Source of the DNA: Blastococcus carthaginiensis
Lineage (GTDB): Bacteria > Actinomycetota > Actinomycetes > Mycobacteriales > Geodermatophilaceae
Reading direction: 5' to 3'
NCBI RefSeq assembly: GCF_030731085.1
Contig: NZ_JASNFN010000030.1
Coordinates: 1-64,000, forward strand
DNA length: 64,000 nucleotides
Of this stretch, positions 55,228-62,553 are shown piece after piece. The notes beneath the pieces were generated by a model. The model had not been told where the DNA came from. It ran no database searches and worked only from the letters and a program-made list of their open reading frames with translations. How positions within the stretch are numbered: the first letter of the stretch is position 1; every line of letters begins with the position of its first letter. The translations under genes and the position numbers were made by a program.

Positions 55228-57098
55228 GCCTCACCGACACCACGACCGCCGACCCGGTCCTCGTCGAGATCGTCGCCGGCACGCTGGCCGCGATCGAGAA
55301 GGAGGTCGAGACCTCCATCGGCCGCACCTCCCGCTCCCCGATGATCCGCGACGCGCACGACTTCCGGGCCGGCATCCACGACCGGCTGATGCGCAAGCTC
55401 ACCGGCCGCTCGTACTCCGCGCTGGTGCAGCCGGTCGTGCGGGACTACCCGCTGGACTCGATGAACCCCGGCGACGTCTACTTCCACAACGACGTCTACC
55501 TCTCCGAGGGCGGGATCGGCCACCTGCCCGACCTCTGCGTCACCGTGCCGGTCTTCGCGCACGTGGACGGCGCCGAGAGGGTGGTCGCCTTCATCCAGGC
55601 GTTCGGCCACCACGACGACATCGGCGGCGCCGTGCCGGGCTCGATGCCGTCGGCGGCGACCAGCGTGTACGAGGAGGGCCTGATGGTCCCTCCGATCAAG
55701 CTGTGGGACCGCGGCGTGCCCAACGAGAGCGCGCTGAAGATCATGACCCGCAACTCGCGGATGCCCGACTCGCTCGCGGCCGACCTCGACGCGGAGTGCT
55801 CGGCCTGCCTCGCGGGCGCCCGCCGGCTCGGGGAGCTGTTCGAGCGGTACGGTGTGCAGGCCGTGGAGGCCGCCTTCGACGCGATCCTCGACAGCTCCAC
55901 CGAGGTGTACCGGCGGGAGATCCTGTCGCAGATCCCGGACGGCACGTACGTCTGGGAGGACTACGCCGAGCACGACGGCGTCGAGGAACCGCAGCTGCAC
56001 CGGCAGCGGATCACGCTGATCATGGACTCCACCAAGGACGTCCCGCTCGTCATCGACTTCACCGGCACCGGCCCGCAGGCCAAGGGCCCGATCAACCACT
56101 GCGGCGACTACGCCGACGGCAACTTCCTCAAGAAGTGGCTGGCGCCGATCCTGCGCAACCTGGCCGAGACGCCGGAGCGCATGGCGCAGCTCGACGTCAA
56201 CGAGGGCGTCGTCCCGCTGATCGAGATGCGCTTCCCGGAGAAGGGCACGCTGCTCACGCCGATCTTCCCGGCGCCGACCAACGCCCGGACGTTCGTCATC
56301 CTGCGGCTGCTCGGCGTGCTCGCCGGGGTGCTCGCGAAGGCCACCGGCGGCCGCATGCCAGCCGACCAGGAGACGATCCGCTACACCGGCGTCTACGGCA
56401 CGGACTTCGACGGCGAGCCGTACCTGATGCGCGAGGTGCTCGGCGGCGGCTCGGGCGGGCGCTACTACGCCGACGGCGAGGACACCATCCACGTCGTCCC
56501 CGACTCGCGGAACCTGCCGACGGAGTTCACCGAGGGCCGCTTCCCGCTGCGGGTCGAGCGGCTGGGGTTGGCGATGGACTCCGGCGGGCCGGGGCGCTAC
56601 CGCGGCGGCTGCGGCTACGAGAAGCACATCCGGGTGCTGCGCGACGCCCACTTCATGTCGATCGCCGATCGCTCGATCCTCGCCTGCTGGGGCGTCAAGG
56701 GCGGCAAGGCGGGGCGGCCGTTCCAGATCACCGTCGACCCGGGCGGCCCGGGCGAGCACGACGTCGACGCGCTCGCCGACGCCGAGCCGCTGAAGGCCGG
56801 CACCGTGGTGCGCATCCGGACGACGGGGGGCGGCGGCTGGGGCGACCCGCTGGACCGGCCGGTCGACGAGGTGCTGCGCGACATCTCCTGGCGGAAGGTG
56901 TCGGTCGCCGGCGCCCGGGAGGACTACGGCGTCGTCGTCCTCGAGTCGGGTGAGGCCGACCTGGCCGCCACCGAGGAGCTGCGGGCCACCCTGCGGGGCG
57001 CCCGCACCGGCGAAGAGCCGTTCTTCGACCGCGGGCCCGGCTACGCCACCCTCTCCGGCGGTGCGGCGTTCAACGAGTTCGACGTCCTGCCGGGGTAG
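55224..57098 (+). CDS. hyuB: Hydantoinase/5-oxoprolinase B subunit (HyuB)
   Basis: The ATG at 55224 overlaps the hyuA stop, giving 624 residues. HyuB marks are SIGRTSRSPMIRDAHDFRAGI, MNPGDVYFHNDVYLSEGGIGHLPDL, QAFGHHDDIGGAVPGSMP, a DFTGTGPQAKGPINH block, and the C-terminal RYRGGCGYEKHIRVL and TTGGGGWGDPLDRPVDEVLRDI. The subunit carries the hydrolytic metal site, probably from the histidines in the GHHDD region, and works with HyuA. It ends in TAG, followed 30 bases later by a family B hairpin. Confidence 0.92.
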   Translation: MSLTDTTTADPVLVEIVAGTLAAIEKEVETSIGRTSRSPMIRDAHDFRAGIHDRLMRKLTGRSYSALVQPVVRDYPLDSMNPGDVYFHNDVYLSEGGIGHLPDLCVTVPVFAHVDGAERVVAFIQAFGHHDDIGGAVPGSMPSAATSVYEEGLMVPPIKLWDRGVPNESALKIMTRNSRMPDSLAADLDAECSACLAGARRLGELFERYGVQAVEAAFDAILDSSTEVYRREILSQIPDGTYVWEDYAEHDGVEEPQLHRQRITLIMDSTKDVPLVIDFTGTGPQAKGPINHCGDYADGNFLKKWLAPILRNLAETPERMAQLDVNEGVVPLIEMRFPEKGTLLTPIFPAPTNARTFVILRLLGVLAGVLAKATGGRMPADQETIRYTGVYGTDFDGEPYLMREVLGGGSGGRYYADGEDTIHVVPDSRNLPTEFTEGRFPLRVERLGLAMDSGGPGRYRGGCGYEKHIRVLRDAHFMSIADRSILACWGVKGGKAGRPFQITVDPGGPGEHDVDALADAEPLKAGTVVRIRTTGGGGWGDPLDRPVDEVLRDISWRKVSVAGAREDYGVVVLESGEADLAATEELRATLRGARTGEEPFFDRGPGYATLSGGAAFNEFDVLPG

Positions 57099-57127
57099 CC
57101 GGCGGGGCCGTGCAGGGGTCCCGAGGA

Positions 57128-57168
57128 CAGTCGCTCTCTGCCCCGCCGGGCGGGGCCGAGAGCGACTG
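57128..57168. repeat. Intergenic hairpin repeat, family B copy 2
   Basis: CAGTCGCTCTC (57128-57138) pairs with GAGAGCGACTG (57158-57168), enclosing CCCCGCC/GGCGGGG. The outer arm repeats 35039-35053 (AGTCGCTCTCTGCCC). Both copies follow operons that carry the ureide operator, though this may be chance. It separates hyuB from a convergent small gene and probably terminates transcription. Confidence 0.68.
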
Positions 57169-57227
57169 CGCCCGGCACGGGACACCGTCCGACCCAGGTC
57201 GCGGCGCGGGACGGGTCACCGCCCGGC

Positions 57228-57395
57228 TCACGTCACGGGATCGGTGGTCCCGGCGTCCGGCTTGGCCTGGTTCCCGTCCTGGCCCTCGTCGCCCCCGGTG
57301 GAGGTGTCCTGCTCGACGCCCTCCGGCGTGATCGGCGTCTCCTCGAGCACGTTCTCCCGGGCCTCGTCGCGGTCGGTCCCTGGTACCTCGGTCAT
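57228..57395 (-). CDS. Small acidic hydrophilic protein, 55 residues
   Basis: An ATG at 57395, 5 bases after the strong ribosome site GAGGAGGAGG, starts a 55-codon frame to TGA 57228-57230. The product (MTEVPGTDRDEARENVLEET, later EGVEQDTSTGGDEGQDG) is highly charged, rich in Asp, Glu, Gly and Thr, and probably disordered. No membrane segment or known domain is seen. The strong ribosome site and biased third positions support a real gene. The bases 57396-57668 upstream contain promoters but no other gene. Confidence 0.65.
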   Translation of the reverse strand: MTEVPGTDRDEARENVLEETPITPEGVEQDTSTGGDEGQDGNQAKPDAGTTDPVT

Positions 57396-57668
57396 GTCGG
57401 CCTCCTCCTCGGTGGACCCGGCCCCTACCCCGGCCCCGCAGCCCCGACGCGGGTTCCGCCAGGAGCGGACGGCGCGGCTCCCGCTCCACCGGCCCGGCCC
57501 CGCAGCGCCTCCGCCGCACCAAGCGGTGCCGACGCCGGCGGTGAGGCCGCATTACGAATGCACGACGGACCGCCGTGGCGCGCATGGGACCGGACGCCGC
57601 CGGAAAGCCACCGGGGACGGACGCCGGGGAGCAGCTCCCGGGAGAACTCCGACCCAGGAGGACCGACC

Positions 57669-58187
57669 GTGCCACGACCACTCGCCCGCCTCGCCGTCGC
57701 CACCTCGCTGGCGCTCTCGCCCCTCGGCCTCGCCGCCTGCGGGGACGACGCCGCGCCGGAGCCGGTCAGCGCTCCCCTCGGCGACTCCCCGGAGGAGGAC
57801 GAGGGGCTGGGCGACACCGAGGTCGAGTCCGGTCCCACCTACGAGGGGCTCTACGACACCGGGGTCTACGACCTGCTGGACGAGTACCTCGGTGAGGAGG
57901 TGGTGCTGTCCGCCGGCGTCGAGGCGGTTCTCGGCCCCCAGGCCTTCGTCATCGCCGGCGCGGCCGACAGCGGCGTGCCGCCCCTGCTGGTGCTGGCGTC
58001 CGAAGGCGTCGAGGGGCTGGAGCCGGAGACGGACGTCGAGGTGGCCGGCACCGTCCAGGGGTCGTTCTCGACCACGGCGGCCGAGGCGGACCTCGGCGTC
58101 GACCTGGACGACGAGCTGCTCGCCCCGTTCGAGTCCGAGCCCTACCTCGTCGCCGACAGCGTGGGCGAGGTGATCGCCGGCGGGTGA
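57669..58187 (+). CDS. Lipoprotein of unknown function
   Basis: The GTG at 57669, after AGGAGGA, gives 172 residues. A lipoprotein signal ends LGLAAC with the lipid cysteine at position 24. An acidic linker (SPEEDEGLGDTEVESG) leads to a soluble domain with VYDLLDEYLGEEVVLSAGVEAVLGPQAFVIAGAADSGVPPLLVLA and TDVEVAGTVQGSF. The pattern resembles OB-fold-like lipoproteins of actinobacteria that have no assigned role. It is anchored outside the cytoplasmic membrane. Confidence 0.8.
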   Translation: MPRPLARLAVATSLALSPLGLAACGDDAAPEPVSAPLGDSPEEDEGLGDTEVESGPTYEGLYDTGVYDLLDEYLGEEVVLSAGVEAVLGPQAFVIAGAADSGVPPLLVLASEGVEGLEPETDVEVAGTVQGSFSTTAAEADLGVDLDDELLAPFESEPYLVADSVGEVIAGG

Positions 58188-58199
58188 CCGGCGCGGCGC

Positions 58200-58676
58200 T
58201 CAGCCGCGCCGGCGCCACCAGCGCCGGCGCACCGGGGGCGAGGGCGGGGCGGGAGCCGGCTCCTCGGCGGGCCGGTCGCGCCGCCAGCCCTCGACCAGCG
58301 CCTCGACGTCGGCCAGCCCCGGCACCGGCGACCACCGGCTGGGCTGCGGGGTGCGCCAGAAGGCCTCGACCCGGGCGTTGAAGTCCTCGGCCAGCGCCCG
58401 GACCGCCTCCTCCGTGCCCAGCCGGGCCGCGCGCTGCGGGAGCACGTCCCGCTCCCGGCGCAGGGCGAGGCCGGGGGGCAGCATCTCCGCGGTCTCGATG
58501 CCCTCGCGCCGGGCCTTGGCCACGGCCCAGTCGTAGGCGGTGATGTCGCGCTCCAGGCCCGCGATCGGCTTGCCGGCGCCCTCCAGGCCGTCGAAGTCAC
58601 CGCGCTCCCGGGCACGCGCGATCTGGGTGTCCACCCAGGTCTCGAAGGAGACCCCCGGCGGCTTGCGCTCGGTCAT
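58200..58676 (-). CDS. DUF1992 (DnaJ homologue subfamily C28-like) protein
   Basis: The 158-residue product has the DUF1992 domain: SFETWVDTQIARARERGDFDGLEGAGKPI is the family hallmark, with the long helices ALRRERDVLPQRAARLG after it. A proline-rich, then arginine-rich tail ends the protein (RRRWWRRR). There is no J domain, so no Hsp70 link can be assumed. The function is unknown. It diverges from the NUDIX gene with only a few bases between the possible starts. Confidence 0.85.
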   Translation of the reverse strand: MTERKPPGVSFETWVDTQIARARERGDFDGLEGAGKPIAGLERDITAYDWAVAKARREGIETAEMLPPGLALRRERDVLPQRAARLGTEEAVRALAEDFNARVEAFWRTPQPSRWSPVPGLADVEALVEGWRRDRPAEEPAPAPPSPPVRRRWWRRRG

Positions 58677-58684
58677 CGCCGTCC

Positions 58685-59239
58685 ATGGTCCACGTCTCTG
58701 GCACGCTCGCCACCGTGCGGACGACGAGCAGCCGGGAGGTGTACCGCAACCCGTGGATCCGGGTGCGGGAGGACAGCGTCGAGCGGGCCGACGGGTCCCG
58801 CGGCGTCTACGGCGTGGTGGAGAAGCCCCACTTCGCCCTGGTGCTGCCCGCCGAGCGGGACGGTTTCTGGCTGGTGCAGCAGCACCGCCACCCGCTCGGC
58901 CGCCGCGCCTGGGAGTTCCCGCAGGGCGCCTGGACCCAGGGCGCGGAGGGCTCGGCCGAGGAGCTCGCCCGGGCGGAGCTCGCCGAGGAGACGGGGCTGC
59001 GCGCCGGCACGCTGACCCACCTCGGCCACCTCGACCTGGCGCCGGGGCTCTCCACGCAGGAGTTCGACGTCTGGCTGGCGACAGGGCTCGTGCCCGGCCC
59101 TCCCGCGCGGGAGGCGACCGAGGCCGACATGGTGTCCGCGTTCGTCCCCGAGCGGGAGCTGCGGGCGATGATCCGCGACGGCCGCTTCACCGACGCGCCA
59201 TCCCTGGCGGCCTACAGCCTGCTCCTCCTGGCGGGCTGA
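58685..59239 (+). CDS. NUDIX hydrolase
   Basis: The frame from ATG 58685 gives 184 residues; a GTG at 58715 would remove ten and leave more room for the divergent promoter. The fold is that of ADP-ribose pyrophosphatase-like NUDIX enzymes: YRNPWIRVREDSVERADGS, HFALVLPAERDGFWLVQQHRHPLG, WEFPQG, and the helix AEELARAELAEETGLRAG. The expected arginine of the RExxEE motif is an alanine (AELAEE), and the loop before it is a little long, so the site is a variant. It hydrolyses a nucleoside diphosphate linked compound. Confidence 0.85.
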   Translation: MVHVSGTLATVRTTSSREVYRNPWIRVREDSVERADGSRGVYGVVEKPHFALVLPAERDGFWLVQQHRHPLGRRAWEFPQGAWTQGAEGSAEELARAELAEETGLRAGTLTHLGHLDLAPGLSTQEFDVWLATGLVPGPPAREATEADMVSAFVPERELRAMIRDGRFTDAPSLAAYSLLLLAG

Positions 59240-59287
59240 GCGGGGTGCACCACTCCCGGAGCCGGAGTTCTCCGTGGCGCGGGGCCC

Positions 59288-60046
59288 TCACGCCCGCCGT
59301 CCCGGCCCCCCGCCGTCGGCCAGGAACCGGCGAACCGGCGTCACGATCAGGTCCTGGGCCGGCGCCGGGCTCCAGTCGGCGGCGCGCTGCCGCACCCGCC
59401 CCCGCACATCGCCCGGCCGCAGCTCGAACTCCTCCAGCAGCCCGGCGTTGTGGTCGATCAGCCGGTCGACGTCATCGACGGTCAGCTCCGGGTGGAACTG
59501 CATGGCCAGGACGTGGCCGCCGACGGTGAATGCCTGCACCGCCGAATGGTCCCCGGTGAGCACGACCTCGGCATCGGGGTGCCGCGCCACGGACTCCGCC
59601 AGGATCTCGTAGTAGTGGAACTGCGGGACGGCCGCGTAGGACATCCAGCCGGGACTGCTCGAAAACACCCGTCCGAGACCGACCTCCAAACCGTTGAGTG
59701 ACGGCGCCGTGGCGCCCGGCCCGAAGAGCCGCTCGGCCAGCAACTGCGATCCGAGGCAGACGCCGATCACCAGCGCATCCCCCTGGGCGGCAAGTCGCAA
59801 AGGCCGCTCGAGGGCGGCCCTTACCGCGGTCAGCCAGGGCACGCCGCTCGTGGCCAGAGTGGTCCCCCCGGAGAGCACGTGCACCGGTGCGGCCAGCTCG
59901 GCGTCGGTCGGTGGGCGCTCGTCCTGGACGACCTGTTCCACGCGCAGGCCCGCCTCGGCGAGTCGCTCGACGAGTCGCGTGCCGTAGTCGATCCCCTCGT
60001 GGGGCCGGCCGTCGAGCGTCCACACCACCACCTCGGGAGCCGTCAC
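59288..60046 (-). CDS. Class I glutamine amidotransferase-like protein
   Basis: The GTG at 60046 gives 252 residues. The triad of type 1 amidotransferases is complete: nucleophile C97 in GVCLGSQ, H185 and E187 in QFHPEL. The N-terminal VWTLDGRPHEGIDYGTRLVERLAEAG and the VLSGGTT loop are typical of free-standing members related to GMP synthase domains. The partner acceptor domain is not known. The start overlaps the end of a membrane protein gene by 4 bases, so they are co-translated. Base use in this pair looks slightly less extreme than in the neighbours. Confidence 0.82.
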   Translation of the reverse strand: MTAPEVVVWTLDGRPHEGIDYGTRLVERLAEAGLRVEQVVQDERPPTDAELAAPVHVLSGGTTLATSGVPWLTAVRAALERPLRLAAQGDALVIGVCLGSQLLAERLFGPGATAPSLNGLEVGLGRVFSSSPGWMSYAAVPQFHYYEILAESVARHPDAEVVLTGDHSAVQAFTVGGHVLAMQFHPELTVDDVDRLIDHNAGLLEEFELRPGDVRGRVRQRAADWSPAPAQDLIVTPVRRFLADGGGPGRRA

Positions 60047-61266
60047 CGGCGCACCCCCTTCACGGCGTAGACCATCAGGGCGCAGAAGATCACGGCGACC
60101 ACGGAAAGGGTCACCCAGGCCTCGTCGAGGACGAGGGACCGGGCCTCCCCGGCGACGCTGATGATCGACATGGCGGCGACCGCGAACAGGAGGATCTCCA
60201 GCTTCCGGGCGACCGTGGCGCTCTGCTCCCGGTCCAGCCGGCCCACGCGGCTGCCGAGCAGCCCGAGCAGGGTGCGCGAACGGCCGGACAGGCGGTCGAC
60301 CTGCCACGCCTGCAGCAACTCCTCGCGCATCACCAGGAACTCGTGCCGGTACACGAAGCTCGGGGACCGCAGGTCCTCGTACTCGACCTGCACGGCCTCC
60401 TGCAGCCGGAGCAGCGCCTGGCGGTCGCAGGTCACCGCTTCGTCGCGGAGGTTGGCGTCGACCGCGTCACACACACGCTCGAAGCGCCGGAACATGGTGG
60501 AGCACAGCGAGACGAGGACGGATATGTCCCACAGTCGCCCGGTGCCGGCATTGGAGCAGACGACGAGCGAGAAGCCGTAGCCGAGGAAGACGAACTCCCC
60601 ACTCCTGGGCGAGTGGTTGGGCAGGACGCCCGCGTCCGGCGGATAGACCAGCGTGCGCAGCACGTCGGCCCGTCCGGCCTCGGCCACGCTCGAAGGAGCC
60701 GTGCCGCCGTACATCAGGTGGAAGTAGGGCACGTCCAGCGAGTCGTCGGGAGCGCAGTCCAGGCACGCCTCGTGGAGTTCACGGATCAACGGCAGCAGGG
60801 CGCCCCGGATCGCGTCGCAGGTGGCGTCGCGCACCGTCGCACCGAAGGCGGCCAGCACCTCGCCGGTGTCCCAGCCCCGGTCAACCATCAGGATCACGCG
60901 CAGGCTGGCCTGGCCGGCGGCCAGGACGATCGCCTCGCAGGTAAGCACCCGGAAGCCGCCCGGGTCCACCGTCGAGGGCAGTGCCCCCTCCAGGGCCGTC
61001 TGGAGGTCCGCCAGCGGGCCGGGGCCAGCGCGCAGCAGTTCCACGATCTGGTCCTGCTCGGCGTCGACGTAGGTCAGGGAGCCGCGCAGCGCAGCGACCA
61101 TCTGCCGGGTCGGGGCGACGTCCCACCCCGCCAGCGCGTCGTGCTGGACGGCGGTCACCGACGACTGGTCGGTGCCGGTCAACGGCCGGGTCAGATCGAT
61201 CGGCGCCAGCAGCACCAGGTGCGCGTCCCCGACGAGCGAGCTCCCAGCAATCTCCGCGTCCACCAT
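60043..61266 (-). CDS. Unrecognised protein with two C-terminal membrane segments
   Basis: The ATG at 61266 gives 407 residues. Most of it is a soluble domain (DAHLVLLAPIDLTRPLTGTD, VFLGYGFSLVVCSN), followed by a helical region (LRLQEAVQVEYEDLRSPSFVYRHEFLVMREEL) and two transmembrane helices at about 350-375 and 380-400. The layout, large soluble part and two final helices, recalls CorA channels, but the GMN motif is absent. It is coupled to the amidotransferase gene. The function is unknown. Cysteines are relatively frequent. Confidence 0.65.
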   Translation of the reverse strand: MVDAEIAGSSLVGDAHLVLLAPIDLTRPLTGTDQSSVTAVQHDALAGWDVAPTRQMVAALRGSLTYVDAEQDQIVELLRAGPGPLADLQTALEGALPSTVDPGGFRVLTCEAIVLAAGQASLRVILMVDRGWDTGEVLAAFGATVRDATCDAIRGALLPLIRELHEACLDCAPDDSLDVPYFHLMYGGTAPSSVAEAGRADVLRTLVYPPDAGVLPNHSPRSGEFVFLGYGFSLVVCSNAGTGRLWDISVLVSLCSTMFRRFERVCDAVDANLRDEAVTCDRQALLRLQEAVQVEYEDLRSPSFVYRHEFLVMREELLQAWQVDRLSGRSRTLLGLLGSRVGRLDREQSATVARKLEILLFAVAAMSIISVAGEARSLVLDEAWVTLSVVAVIFCALMVYAVKGVRR

Positions 61267-61480
61267 TCCGGGCACGGTAGGCGACGACCACCCCGTCCGG
61301 CGGGGGCGGCACCAGCCCAGCGTCGCGGGGGAAGCGAGGGACAGGAGTGGCGCCGCGGCCCCATGCCCGACACGTGGCCACCCGCCCGGTCGACCACACC
61401 CGGTCACGACCGGCCCTCTAACGAGTGTGACCTGCGGCTTCCGGCGTGCGCGGCGCCCGGCCGCCCCGCAGGCTGTCCCG

Positions 61481-62491
61481 GTGCCCCTGTCCGCCCCGGG
61501 TCTGCCCGCGCTGCCGCCCGAGCTCGCCGGGCCGGTCGCCGTGGAGCTGGCCAAGCCGGTCCGCCAGATCCCGTCGCCCGCCGCGCTGAGCGGGGGGTGC
61601 CGGTACGAGCCCAAGTGGGACGGCTACCGGCTGGTGGTCGTGCGCGACCGCAGCGCCACCCGGCTGTGGTCCAAGCAGGGGCGTGACCTCACCGACCGCT
61701 TTCCTGACGTCGCCGCCGCCGCGCTCGCCCAGGTTCCTCCCGGCACCGTGGTCGACGGCGAGGTCGTCATCTGGCACGACGACCGGCTCGACTTCGGCCT
61801 GCTGCAGCAGCGCATGGTGGCCTCGGCCGGGCGCATCGCGGCGCAGGTCTCCGCCGCGCCCGCCTCCTACGTGGCCTTCGACCTGCTGGCCGCCGGTGGG
61901 GAGGACCTGCGCGGCCGGACGTTCACCCGGCGCCGCGCCGCCCTCGAGCAGCTGGCCGCCCGCTGGGCGCCGCCGATGCAGCTCTCGCCGGTCACCGCCG
62001 ACCCCGCCGAGGCGCGGCAGTGGTTCGACGACTTCCGCCCGGCCGGCGTCGAGGGGCTGGTCGTGAAGGGGGCGGCGACCCGCTACGCCCCCGGGCGCCG
62101 GGAGTGGCTGAAGGTCAAGAGCTGGGAGACGACCGAGGTGCTGGCCGGCGGCGTCATCGGCGACCTCGACCGGCCGGGCCAGCTGGTCGCCGGCCGGTAC
62201 CGCGACGGCGAGCTCGTCGTCGTCGGCCGCAGCAGCCCGCTCTCGCCCGTCCAGTCGGCCGAACTGGCCGCCGTGCTCCGCCCCGCCGGCCCGGACCACC
62301 CCTGGCCCGAGCGCATCGGCACCGGCCGGTTCGGCGGCGGCCGCCTGGCCGTCCCGCTCACCCGCGTGGAGCCGAGCGCCGTCGTCGAGGTGAGCGCCGA
62401 CGCCGCCCTGCAGGCCGGGGTGTTCCGCCACCCCCTGCGCTTCGTCCGGGTGCGCCCCGACCTGCGCCCCGAGGACCTCCCCGCGATCTGA
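61481..62491 (+). CDS. ATP-dependent DNA ligase (LigC/LigD ligase-domain type)
   Basis: The GTG at 61481 gives 336 residues; an in-frame GTG at 61427, just after a possible promoter, is an alternative. The adenylated lysine is K45 in EPKWDGYRLVV. Further nucleotidyltransferase motifs are DGEVVIW, FDLLAAGGEDL, GVEGLVVKG and REWLKVKSWE, then an OB-fold domain to the end. It seals nicks, probably in double-strand-break end joining or repair, as LigC proteins do in mycobacteria. No Ku or polymerase domain gene is in the window. The intergenic stretch 61267-61480 has no other gene. Confidence 0.9.
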   Translation: MPLSAPGLPALPPELAGPVAVELAKPVRQIPSPAALSGGCRYEPKWDGYRLVVVRDRSATRLWSKQGRDLTDRFPDVAAAALAQVPPGTVVDGEVVIWHDDRLDFGLLQQRMVASAGRIAAQVSAAPASYVAFDLLAAGGEDLRGRTFTRRRAALEQLAARWAPPMQLSPVTADPAEARQWFDDFRPAGVEGLVVKGAATRYAPGRREWLKVKSWETTEVLAGGVIGDLDRPGQLVAGRYRDGELVVVGRSSPLSPVQSAELAAVLRPAGPDHPWPERIGTGRFGGGRLAVPLTRVEPSAVVEVSADAALQAGVFRHPLRFVRVRPDLRPEDLPAI

Positions 62492-62553
62492 GCGGCTCTC
62501 CCCCGACGAGATGAGGTGATCAAGGACCGCGTCGCCCGTGCCGATGGGGTCGC

